The notes under the pieces: model-generated
Databases searched by the model: none
What the model was told of the DNA's origin: nothing
The model's input: the letters and a program-made list of their open reading frames with translations, nothing else
Program-made: the position numbers and the translations under genes
Shown: piece by piece, positions 1-5,827 of the stretch
Numbering within the stretch: the stretch's first letter is position 1
Layout of the letters: each line of letters begins with the position of its first letter
Assembly: GCA_003660635.1 (NCBI GenBank)
Contig: QMUP01000026.1
Span: 1-8,782 of the forward strand
Length of the DNA: 8,782 nucleotides
Source of the DNA: Candidatus Wolframiiraptor sp.
GTDB lineage: Archaea > Thermoproteota > Nitrososphaeria_A > Caldarchaeales > Wolframiiraptoraceae
Direction of reading: 5' to 3'

Positions 1-915
1 CCTCTCCAAATAGGGCCTCGGACTACCTCCTCTTAGATTCTCTGCTATGGCGGATGTGAGGCTGATGGATAAGAGCCCACCCATAATCACGCCTCCGCCG
101 GTTGTTGCTTTTACATGGCCCGCGGCGTCTCCAACAGGAACAAATCTATAGGCAAAGCAGAAATCTTGAAGAGGCTTTCCCGTGTAAATTACGTGGGAAA
201 CCCTTTTCAGGATCCTCGCTTCCGGGAATGCTCTCCTCAGAAAAATCATCAATTTTTCCCTTAATTCCGTATTCCTCGAGGCCGCCCCGACCTTTCCGAG
301 TTCCTCGTCTATTGGGATGAAATACGCGAAGAAATCCGGGAAATCTCTGAGAAAATATAGGTGAACAAAATCCTTGGGTAAATCATGTCCTTTTATTATG
401 AATTGAATTATTGGAAGCCATCCGCTAGCCTCTGGGGCTTTTCCGAGAGTCTTTCTCAATAAAACTGAACCAGCTCCCTCGGCATCGATTATCCAAGATG
501 CACGGAAATCTTCAGCATCTGTAAGAAGTTCAAACTCGTTACCCCTTTTTAACACCCTCCTAACACGAACGCCCGTAAGTATCCTCGCTCCTGCTTTTTC
601 AGAATCTTCCGCGAGCTTTTGATCAAAGATTTTTCTACTAACGACAGCCGCGATCGGCCTCCGCGCATCGAGGAAGTATTCTCGCCCGGATTCTGTATGG
701 AACACGGCGCCCCTCACTATGTTTTGAAGATACTTCTTCGACCCGCCTATTGAGAGCCTTTCTAACCCATTCAGGCTCAGTAACCCGGCGCACCTCTCCG
801 GCTCCCCAACCTCCGCATCTTTTTCGAAGACAGCGACCTCAACCCCCCTTTTCGCAGCCTCCCTCGCCGCCAGTAAACCGGCTGGCCCGCCGCCGATAAC
901 GGCTATTTCGATCAT
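1..915 (-). CDS. Geranylgeranyl reductase-family FAD-dependent oxidoreductase (C-terminus cut by window edge)
   Basis: Read leftward from ATG at 915, the frame stays open to base 1, giving exactly 305 codons; the stop lies outside. The N-terminus is a Rossmann FAD-binding fold: GGGPAG (residues 8-13) after a hydrophobic strand, with an acidic ribose-binding residue in VAVFEKD (Glu31). RCAGLLS (41-47) matches the Cys-containing motif of the geranylgeranyl reductase family. IIDAEGAGS (142-150) sits at the usual ADG position, and VGDAAGHVKATTGGG (261-275) is the second FAD-contacting motif of this family. Archaeal members saturate the geranylgeranyl chains of membrane lipids, acting at the membrane; related flavoproteins act on other isoprenoids, so the substrate is not certain. 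Family members are usually about 390-450 residues, so roughly 80-140 are missing. A GTG at 927 in the same frame would add four residues (V-A-K-E) and lies close to the start predicted from the TATA box. The family call is strong; the start choice is uncertain. Confidence 0.9.
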   Translation of the reverse strand, partial: MIEIAVIGGGPAGLLAAREAAKRGVEVAVFEKDAEVGEPERCAGLLSLNGLERLSIGGSKKYLQNIVRGAVFHTESGREYFLDARRPIAAVVSRKIFDQKLAEDSEKAGARILTGVRVRRVLKRGNEFELLTDAEDFRASWIIDAEGAGSVLLRKTLGKAPEASGWLPIIQFIIKGHDLPKDFVHLYFLRDFPDFFAYFIPIDEELGKVGAASRNTELREKLMIFLRRAFPEARILKRVSHVIYTGKPLQDFCFAYRFVPVGDAAGHVKATTGGGVIMGGLLSISLTSAIAENLRGGSPRPYLER

Positions 916-944
916 CTCTTTCGCCACATTAACTTCCCGAAAAA

Positions 945-957
945 TACTATAAAATAT
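945..957. promoter_or_regulatory. Divergent TATA element between reductase and acylphosphatase genes
   Basis: The only AT-rich core in this short gap is TACTATAAAATAT. Read rightward it gives TATAAAAT with A-rich sequence upstream (BRE-like), predicting a start near 975-980 for acylphosphatase. Read leftward it gives ATATTTTATAGTA, predicting a start near 925, almost at the GTG (927) and ATG (915) of the reductase. Orientation is inferred; the rightward reading has the better BRE-like flank. Confidence 0.5.
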
Positions 958-984
958 CGCGAGGTAAAAGTTAGAATTGATCAG

Positions 985-992
985 GGCGGTGA
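985..992 (+). promoter_or_regulatory. Shine-Dalgarno site supporting the TTG start of acylphosphatase
   Basis: GGCGGTGA differs by one base from GGAGGTGA, the complement of the archaeal 16S rRNA tail. It lies 12 nt before the TTG at 1005, which is rather long spacing. The frame has a stop at 996-998, so no upstream start is possible, and the conserved first beta strand begins right after the TTG. Confidence 0.55.
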
Positions 993-1004
993 GCGTGAAG
1001 GACT

Positions 1005-1283
1005 TTGAAGAAAGTTCGTGCCCACGTGATTATCTCGGGTAGGGTTCAGGGTGTCTTATACAGGATGAGCGCGAAGAGGATGGCCGACAGAATAGGTGTT
1101 AAAGGTTGGATACGGAACCTCCCAGATGGAAAAGTCGAGGCGGTTTTTGAAGGCGACGAGGATGCCGTTAAGCGGATGATCTCCTGGTGTTGGGTAGGCC
1201 CACCGGGTGCGAAAGTTATGAGCATAGATGTCGAGTGGGAAGAATATCTCGGCGAATACAAGGATTTCAGGGTCCTCTATTGA
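1005..1283 (+). CDS. acyP: Acylphosphatase
   Basis: A 92-residue protein, the usual size for this family of small cytoplasmic enzymes that hydrolyse carboxyl-phosphate bonds such as those of acetyl phosphate or 1,3-bisphosphoglycerate. The signature is clear: ISGRVQGVLYR (residues 10-20) holds the phosphate-binding loop and catalytic Arg20, and GWIRNLPDGKVEA (34-46) holds catalytic Asn38. VGPPGAKV near residues 64-71 and a final FRVLY strand complete the ferredoxin-like fold. The loop reads GVLYR rather than the more common GVGFR/GVFFR, a mild change that keeps the Arg. Translation starts at TTG; a stop codon just upstream in frame rules out earlier starts and the next in-frame Met would remove the active-site loop. 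It is divergent from the reductase and 68 bp upstream of the ECF gene, which has its own TATA box, so co-transcription is possible but not required. Confidence 0.95.
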   Translation: MKKVRAHVIISGRVQGVLYRMSAKRMADRIGVKGWIRNLPDGKVEAVFEGDEDAVKRMISWCWVGPPGAKVMSIDVEWEEYLGEYKDFRVLY

Positions 1284-1313
1284 GTTGTGGAAAATATTTC
1301 GCGATGATTCAAA

Positions 1314-1323
1314 ATTATATAAC
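1314..1323 (+). promoter_or_regulatory. TATA box for the ECF S-component gene
   Basis: ATTATATAAC is centred about 37 bp before the ATG at 1355. A start about 26 nt downstream (near 1344) would leave an approximately 10-nt leader without a Shine-Dalgarno site, so translation is probably near-leaderless. Confidence 0.5.
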
Positions 1324-1351
1324 TCGCCCATGACATTATAAGCCTGTAAAC

Positions 1352-2074
1352 TTGATGATGAAAGAAGGTTCTCTAAAGGCCGCTGGAATGGCCCTCTCGA
1401 CGGCGCTAGTCTTAGCCGCGACCGTGGTAATCAACATCTACGTCCCCGCAACTAGGGGCTACTTTAACCTCGGCGAGACAATGATCTACCTCGTCGCGCT
1501 CCTCTTCGATCCCCTGACTGCCGCCTTCGCTGGGGGAGTAGGCTCCGCATTAGCAGACGTTGTTCTGGGTTATACGATATATGCTCCGGCGACCCTCGTG
1601 ATTAAGGCTGCTGAGGGCGCTTTGGCCTCGACCCTAGTCCGGAGGTTGAGGGGTAGGCAGCGGGGGATCTTCGCCCTCTCGATGGGAACTGTTGCGGCGT
1701 ACTTCGTTGTGATCTTGGTCATAGGATATACTCTCTTCGTTGGAGAAGTAGAGTTAACGCTGTCGGGGTTGTTGACGCTGAAAGGATTCATCGAGCCGAC
1801 TAGTTGGATCCTCATAGCCTCGGCCGCCATCGCCACCCCACTTTACATACTCATAAGGAAGAAGGGCGAGATAGGTTTGATATTGATATCCCTTCTATCT
1901 GCTGGATCGATAATGATCCTCGGATACTACCTCTATGAGCAGTTAATCCTCGGATACTATGCCTTGGCAGAGGTACCCGTTAACCTCGGGCAAGTAGTTA
2001 TGGGAATCGCGGTGGCGATACCCACCTATACGTTAATCACAAAATACACCCGTACTTCTCCGGAGAACATCTAG
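1352..2074 (+). CDS. ECF-type transporter S component (HmpT/COG4720-like), substrate unknown
   Basis: A very hydrophobic 240-residue integral membrane protein with about six segments, roughly residues 10-31, 42-62, 64-93, 105-130, 150-168 and 173-197/207-230. The pattern YFNLGETMIYLVALLFDP (38-54) followed by AGGVGSALADVVLGYTIYAPATLVIKAAEG (60-89, read as scattered family positions) is characteristic of substrate-capturing S subunits of energy-coupling-factor vitamin transporters. S subunits work with a shared T subunit and two ECF ATPases; none is in this window, and the two ABC ATPases downstream are of the MalK type with C-terminal regulatory domains, so they are not its partners. The start is TTG-ATG-ATG (1352, 1355, 1358); with no Shine-Dalgarno and a TATA box at 1314-1323, I favour ATG 1355. 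The family is fairly certain; the ligand (for example a thiamine precursor or riboflavin-like vitamin) cannot be read from sequence. Confidence 0.85.
   Translation: MMMKEGSLKAAGMALSTALVLAATVVINIYVPATRGYFNLGETMIYLVALLFDPLTAAFAGGVGSALADVVLGYTIYAPATLVIKAAEGALASTLVRRLRGRQRGIFALSMGTVAAYFVVILVIGYTLFVGEVELTLSGLLTLKGFIEPTSWILIASAAIATPLYILIRKKGEIGLILISLLSAGSIMILGYYLYEQLILGYYALAEVPVNLGQVVMGIAVAIPTYTLITKYTRTSPENI
1916..1959 (+). repeat. 14-bp direct repeat inside the ECF gene (two copies, 30-bp period)
   Basis: ATCCTCGGATACTA occurs at 1916-1929 and again at 1946-1959, exactly ten codons apart, encoding ILGYY twice (ILGYYLYEQL then ILGYYALAEV). It lies at the extracytoplasmic turn and last helix, where this family normally carries Gly/Tyr-rich sequence, so it may be chance or a small duplication. 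Confidence 0.6.
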
Positions 2075-2114
2075 GGAATTCTCCTGTAGCTTGGTTGCAG
2101 ATATGTGATCGCGT

Positions 2115-2132
2115 CTATAAAAAGGGTTATAA
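2115..2132 (+). promoter_or_regulatory. TATA region for cdc48
   Basis: CTATAAAAAGG starts at 2115 and a second core, TTATAA, lies at 2127-2132. The first predicts initiation near 2145, leaving a roughly 20-nt leader that contains the Shine-Dalgarno; the second would give an almost leaderless transcript. The rest of the 92-bp gap shows nothing else. Confidence 0.5.
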
Positions 2133-2154
2133 GTTCCGCGGCTTTACATGTGCT

Positions 2155-2160
2155 GGAGTG
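2155..2160 (+). promoter_or_regulatory. Shine-Dalgarno for cdc48
   Basis: GGAGTG ends 6 nt before the ATG at 2167, supporting that start over the immediately following ATG at 2170. Confidence 0.6.
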
Positions 2161-2166
2161 GCCTGA

Positions 2167-4341
2167 ATGATGAGGAAGAGTAGGGGGCCGGAAGTTCAGC
2201 TTAGAGTCGCCGAAGCCCGGCAGAGAGACATCGGCAGGAAAATTGCGAGGGTTGATAGCAGGGCGATGAGGGAGCTGGGCCTAAGCCCCGGAGATCTTAT
2301 TGAGATAATTGGGAAAAAATCCACGGTTGCCATAGTTTGGCCACCGTATAAGGAAGACGATGGAATGGGTTTAATCCGAATAGATGGCGAGATCAGGAGG
2401 AATGCCGGGGTCTCCGTCGGTGATTATGTAACCGTTAGGAAAGCCTCGGCGAAGCCCGCCACAAAAGTCGTGCTCGCCCCATTCGAATCCCTCCCCTTCG
2501 TGGGGGACTTCGCGAGGATCGTTCGGAGCCAGCTCATGAACTTGCCCGTGATGAAGGGGGACATAGTTGTAGTTCCGGTTCTCGGAATGGGGATAGAGCT
2601 CAAGGTCACTTCCACGAGCCCCTCGAATGTCGTGATAGTAACCGAGAATACCGTAATAGAGGTGAGCACAACTCCCGTTAAGCGGATTGAAGAGGTCGGC
2701 GGGGTAACTTACGAGGACATAGGAGGCCTACACGAGGAGCTCCAGAGGATAAGGGAGATGGTGGAGCTGCCGCTGAAACATCCAGAGCTATTCCGCCACC
2801 TAGGAATCGACCCGCCGAAGGGAGTAATCCTCTGGGGTCCACCTGGATGCGGAAAGACCTTGATAGCGAAGGCGATCGCGAACGAGACTGGCGCACACTT
2901 CATCTCGATAAATGGGCCGGAGATAATGAGTAAGTTTTATGGTGAGAGCGAGGCGAGGCTCAGAGAAATCTTCAAGGAGGCTGAGGAGAATGCTCCGAGT
3001 ATAATCTTCATCGACGAGCTAGACGCCATAGCGCCAAAGAGAAGCGAGGTCACCGGGGAGGTTGAAAGGAGAGTTGTCTCCCAGCTCCTCGCCCTAATGG
3101 ACGGTTTGAAGACCCGCGGCCAGGTAATAGTCATAGGCGCGACGAACAGGATCGACGCGATAGACCCCGCGCTCAGGAGACCTGGAAGATTCGACCGAGA
3201 GATCAGGATCGGTGTCCCCGACAGGAATGGTAGGAAGGAGATCTTCCAAATCCACACCAGGAGGATGCCGCTGGCAGACGACGTTGACCTAGATGAACTC
3301 GCCAACATAACCCATGGGTTCACTGGAGCGGATATCGCCGCTCTCTGCAGAGAGGCGGCTATGAGCGCTCTAAGGAGGTTCCTGCCGAAGATAGATCTGG
3401 AGAAGGATGTTATTCCAACCGAGGTCTTAGAGCAGCTCAAGGTCACCCGAGAAGATTTCACCAACGCCATGAAGCTCGTCCAGCCATCGGCCTTGAGGGA
3501 AGTAGTCTTGGAGATCCCGAACGTGAGATGGGAGGATGTAGGGGACCTTGAGCGGGTTAAGCAGGAGCTCAAAGAGGCGGTTGAGTGGCCCCTGAAATAC
3601 CCCGACGTATTCAAGAGACTCGGGATAAGGCCTCCGAGGGGAATACTCCTCTATGGCCCACCAGGAACCGGGAAAACTCTCTTAGCCAAAGCCGTCGCCA
3701 CGGAGAGTGAGGCGAACTTCATCTCAATAAAGGGACCTGAGGTCCTGAGCAAGTGGGTCGGGGAATCAGAAAAAGCAATAAGAGAAATATTCAGAAAAGC
3801 GCGTGAGGCATCCCCATGCATAATATTCTTCGATGAATTGGATGCGATCGCTCCGAGAAGAGGTATGCACACCGACGCGGGCGTGACCGATCGAATTGTG
3901 AACCAGCTGCTGACAGAGATGGATGGTATTCAGATCTTAAAAGATGTGGTCGTGATCGGCGCCACGAATAGGCCGGACATACTCGACCCAGGGCTCCTCA
4001 GACCGGGCAGATTCGATCGAGTGATCTATGTCCCGCCGCCGGATGTCGAGGGAAGATATCAGATACTCCAAATTCACACCAAGAACATGCCACTTGCCGA
4101 CGACGTCGATCTCAGGAAGATTGCCGAACTAACCGAGGGATACACGGGGGCAGATCTCGAAGCCGTATGCAGGGAAGCCGCCCTGACGGCAGCGAGGGAG
4201 AACATAAACATCGACAAAGTCTACATGAGACACTTCATGGCGGCGTTGGAGAGGGTGAAGCCGAGCATAGCTCCGGAGCAAAAAAGAGAATACGAGAAGA
4301 TTCTCAGCGAATTCAAGAAATCCCTGGCCTACATCTCTTAG
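2167..4341 (+). CDS. cdc48: Cdc48/VAT-type tandem AAA+ ATPase
   Basis: A complete 724-residue archaeal homologue of p97/VCP, the cytoplasmic hexameric unfoldase that extracts and unfolds proteins, often to feed the proteasome. The N domain (about 9-180) has the double-psi barrel and clam-like halves. D1 has Walker A GPPGCGKT (224-231), pore loop KFYGESE (256-262), Walker B with Asp283-Glu284, sensor Asn327, and arginine fingers Arg338/Arg341 in RRPGRFDR. D2 has Walker A GPPGTGKT (497-504), pore loop KWVGESE (529-535), Asp556-Glu557, sensor Asn601 and Arg612/Arg615. Both rings should therefore hydrolyse ATP. Oddities: the P-loop Cys is in D1 (Cys228), whereas human p97 carries its P-loop Cys in D2; and the C-terminus ends LAYIS, close to but not a strict hydrophobic-Tyr-X proteasome-docking tail. 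It has its own promoter and ends 6 bp from the stop of the opposing DUF72 gene. Confidence 0.98.
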   Translation: MMRKSRGPEVQLRVAEARQRDIGRKIARVDSRAMRELGLSPGDLIEIIGKKSTVAIVWPPYKEDDGMGLIRIDGEIRRNAGVSVGDYVTVRKASAKPATKVVLAPFESLPFVGDFARIVRSQLMNLPVMKGDIVVVPVLGMGIELKVTSTSPSNVVIVTENTVIEVSTTPVKRIEEVGGVTYEDIGGLHEELQRIREMVELPLKHPELFRHLGIDPPKGVILWGPPGCGKTLIAKAIANETGAHFISINGPEIMSKFYGESEARLREIFKEAEENAPSIIFIDELDAIAPKRSEVTGEVERRVVSQLLALMDGLKTRGQVIVIGATNRIDAIDPALRRPGRFDREIRIGVPDRNGRKEIFQIHTRRMPLADDVDLDELANITHGFTGADIAALCREAAMSALRRFLPKIDLEKDVIPTEVLEQLKVTREDFTNAMKLVQPSALREVVLEIPNVRWEDVGDLERVKQELKEAVEWPLKYPDVFKRLGIRPPRGILLYGPPGTGKTLLAKAVATESEANFISIKGPEVLSKWVGESEKAIREIFRKAREASPCIIFFDELDAIAPRRGMHTDAGVTDRIVNQLLTEMDGIQILKDVVVIGATNRPDILDPGLLRPGRFDRVIYVPPPDVEGRYQILQIHTKNMPLADDVDLRKIAELTEGYTGADLEAVCREAALTAARENINIDKVYMRHFMAALERVKPSIAPEQKREYEKILSEFKKSLAYIS

Positions 4342-4347
4342 AAGGAG

Positions 4348-5115
4348 TCAAAGCAAACCCGATTTCTTCAAAACATTGATAAATCTCGCCGCGTCCTCCG
4401 CCATCGCCACATTATTGAAGAGCACGTAAACCTTCTCTTTTCCCTCTTTAAAAGCGGCATCAACAATCTCCTTAAGCCTAGTAAGGTCTTGATCCGTATA
4501 CTTGTACCTATAATTCACCTCTTTGCCCCCGATTCCATGCAACCTAAAGTACGCCAAACTGTGCATGGAGACGGATTTAGATCTAAAGGGGTCAACCACA
4601 TGAATTATATCATGTTTATCACATAGCTTCTTGACAGAGTCCAAGTGCTCTCTCCAAGTACCCCTCGGCTCCCATCCTATCAAGACATTATCACGTCTAA
4701 TCGTTGAGAAGAATTGATCCGCGTTTCTGAGATTTTCTGAAGTATAGCCGAATGCCGCCGGAGTCTGGATCACGCATACCTCCGCCTGCATGGCCCTGCA
4801 GATCTCCAAGGTCTTTTCCCACGCTTGCAGATTTTCCTCCGTAGGCCTCAGGAAGCCATATCGATCATATTTCGACTTCGGAACCTTGATCCCCGCTCTT
4901 CTCCAAGTGGGGCTGCTAGGCGGATGAGTTATAGCCTGCCAGGCCTTCATACAGAACCTGAAATCGCTGGGGGCATCATTCAACCATCTAGAGACAGTTT
5001 GTGGCCGGGGGAGCTTGTAAAAAGTTTCCTGCACCTCAATCAACGTGAAACGCGTATAATACGCCTTTTTCCCTCCCCTGACACACCAACCACAACATCC
5101 GACCCTTATTTCCAC
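4348..5115 (-). CDS. DUF72 (YecE/COG1801) TIM-barrel protein
   Basis: A 255-residue protein with the landmarks of the DUF72 family: VGCCGW at the N-terminus, EVQETFYKLP (about 27-36), FRFCMKAWQAITHP (52-65), VCVIQTPAAFG, GWEPRGTW, HVVDPFRSK, FRLHGIGG, then YRYKYTDQDL and VLFNNVAMAEDA near the end. These place conserved acids, Arg and aromatic residues at the mouth of a TIM barrel; the biochemical role of the family is not established, so none is assigned. Cysteines are frequent, including C7, C8 and C11, which could bind metal or be structural. The start is GTG at 5115: homology begins immediately after it and the next Met is about 54 residues in. A GAGG at 5128-5131 lies 12 nt upstream. The gene is convergent with cdc48 and divergent from the EthD-like gene. 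Confidence 0.9.
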   Translation of the reverse strand: MEIRVGCCGWCVRGGKKAYYTRFTLIEVQETFYKLPRPQTVSRWLNDAPSDFRFCMKAWQAITHPPSSPTWRRAGIKVPKSKYDRYGFLRPTEENLQAWEKTLEICRAMQAEVCVIQTPAAFGYTSENLRNADQFFSTIRRDNVLIGWEPRGTWREHLDSVKKLCDKHDIIHVVDPFRSKSVSMHSLAYFRLHGIGGKEVNYRYKYTDQDLTRLKEIVDAAFKEGKEKVYVLFNNVAMAEDAARFINVLKKSGLL

Positions 5116-5175
5116 ATGATAACCAATCCTCTAGCTTGGAGATAATTCTTCCGCGCGAGTTCTCTGGAGCGAATG

Positions 5176-5186
5176 AAATATAAAGT
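5176..5186. promoter_or_regulatory. Divergent TATA element between DUF72 and EthD-like genes
   Basis: AAATATAAAGT read rightward is centred about 25 bp before the ATG at 5206, predicting an essentially leaderless transcript. Read leftward it gives CTTTATATTT, a good archaeal TATA box predicting a start near 5154 and a roughly 40-nt leader with the GAGG site for DUF72. One AT core may serve both genes. Confidence 0.55.
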
Positions 5187-5205
5187 GGGCTTAGAAAGAT
5201 AAGAC

Positions 5206-5658
5206 ATGCTTAAGGTGTTACAGGTAATCAAGAAAAAACCTGAGGTATCCTTCGAGGATTTCGAGAAACAAGTCCTAGGAACTTACGCTAAGAACGCCAA
5301 AAAGATGCCGGGAATCAAGGGCTTCACCATCAACCTAATACGAGGCGGATACCAAGTCGAGGAACGACCATTTGACTGCGTCGCCGAAATGATATTCGCA
5401 AACGAAGAATCATTCACGAAAGCAATCGAAGCCCCAGAAACAAAGATCCTCCTAGAAGAATTGGAGAGGGTGGCTGAGAGAAGCGAATTCATATACTCCG
5501 AGGAACACGCCGTCAAGAAGCCCAGAGCCCCAGCCAAACGAAAGATCAAGAAGAAAGCTAAGAAAGCGAAACGGAAGGCCGCCAAAAAGGCGAAGAAACC
5601 CAGGAAAACCAAAAAGAAGACAAAAGGAAAAAAGAAGAAATCAAAGAGGAAGAAGTAA
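5206..5658 (+). CDS. EthD-like alpha/beta-barrel protein with Lys/Arg-rich H1-like tail
   Basis: A 150-residue protein in two parts. Residues 1-103 resemble the EthD family of dimeric ferredoxin-like alpha+beta barrels: a first strand MLKVLQVIKKKP, helix FEDFEKQVLGTYAKNAKKMPGIKGF (15-40, family-typical pattern ending in the PG turn), strands FTINLIRGG and FDCVAEMIFANEE, and a closing EFIYSEEHAV. EthD proteins are small cytoplasmic proteins of mostly unclear function, linked to degradation pathways. Residues 104-150 are a low-complexity tail with 27 Lys and 5 Arg in 47 positions, no acidic residue, and Ala/Pro/Thr/Ser/Gly spacers, like the C-terminal tails of linker histones. Such tails bind DNA or RNA or anionic membranes. 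The start ATG is placed just where a leaderless transcript would begin. The domain call is moderately sure; the tail is directly seen; the nucleic-acid role is inference. Confidence 0.8.
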   Translation: MLKVLQVIKKKPEVSFEDFEKQVLGTYAKNAKKMPGIKGFTINLIRGGYQVEERPFDCVAEMIFANEESFTKAIEAPETKILLEELERVAERSEFIYSEEHAVKKPRAPAKRKIKKKAKKAKRKAAKKAKKPRKTKKKTKGKKKKSKRKK

Positions 5659-5677
5659 AAGCGTTTTAGAGCCCCCT

Positions 5678-5695
5678 ACTTTTTCCAGCCTTTTT
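5678..5695 (+). terminator. T-rich terminator after the EthD-like gene
   Basis: About 20-40 bp past the stop, two T runs, CTACTTTTT and CCTTTTT, follow each other on the coding strand, the pattern of intrinsic archaeal termination, which does not need a hairpin. Confidence 0.5.
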
Positions 5696-5707
5696 CAAGA
5701 CCTTGAA
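5694..5707. repeat. Perfect inverted repeat TTCAAG-AC-CTTGAA
   Basis: Six-base arms around a 2-base centre, just after the T-rich terminator and about 110 bp upstream of the ABC operon. It may be a protein-binding palindrome or chance. Confidence 0.4.
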
Positions 5708-5729
5708 GACGGGTCAACAACAAAAATCA

Positions 5730-5749
5730 CCCTTAAAGGATCTTTAGGG
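5730..5749. repeat. Imperfect inverted repeat upstream of the ABC operon promoter
   Basis: CCC-T-TAAAG / GAT / CTTTA-GGG: eight paired positions with one unpaired T and a 3-base centre, ending about 25 bp before the first TATA box. The position suits an upstream regulator site; no regulator is identifiable. Confidence 0.45.
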
Positions 5750-5772
5750 AGTTTAGTTTCGTGTTAATAAGC

Positions 5773-5791
5773 TTAAATATAACTATAAAAA
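5773..5791 (+). promoter_or_regulatory. Tandem TATA boxes for the ABC ATPase operon
   Basis: TTAAATATAA (5773-5782) is followed directly by CTATAAAAA (5783-5791). The first predicts initiation near 5804, inside the Shine-Dalgarno region; the second near 5813, six bases before the ATG. The transcript may thus be nearly leaderless. Confidence 0.55.
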
Positions 5792-5827
5792 CTAGTGGGA
5801 AAGGGGAGTTAAAGTCCCATGACTAGT
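5791..5827. repeat. Inverted repeat enclosing the RBS and start codon of the first ABC gene
   Basis: ACTAGT-GGGA (5791-5800) pairs with TCCC (5815-5818) and ACTAGT (5822-5827). The only unpaired bases in the right arm are the ATG start codon itself (5819-5821), and the 14-base centre contains GGGGAG (5803-5808), the likely Shine-Dalgarno 10 nt before the ATG. The two ACTAGT sites are 31 bp apart centre to centre, about three helical turns. Confidence 0.6.

Noticed and set aside
102..320. A plus-strand 72-codon frame near the left edge
   Set aside because: It is opposite the reductase, whose family motifs run through the same bases on the minus strand.
1005..2074. The ABC ATPases as the energising module for the ECF S component
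   Set aside because: They carry MalK-type C-terminal OB/TOBE domains typical of CUT1 sugar importers and are 3.7 kb away in a separate operon.
2163..2173. C/D-box sRNA signal (CTGA followed by ATGATGA)
   Set aside because: The match is the cdc48 start codons ATG-ATG with preceding context; no second box pair at suitable spacing was seen.
2937..3614. A 225-codon open frame on the minus strand
   Set aside because: It lies wholly within cdc48, its Ser/Leu-rich translation resembles no family, and the plus-strand product is conserved throughout.
5515..5658. The Lys-rich stretch as a DNA repeat or slippage artefact
   Set aside because: Codons vary (AAG, AAA, AGG, CGA, GCC, GCT), there is no regular repeat unit, and the frame closes with a proper stop, so it is a real protein tail.
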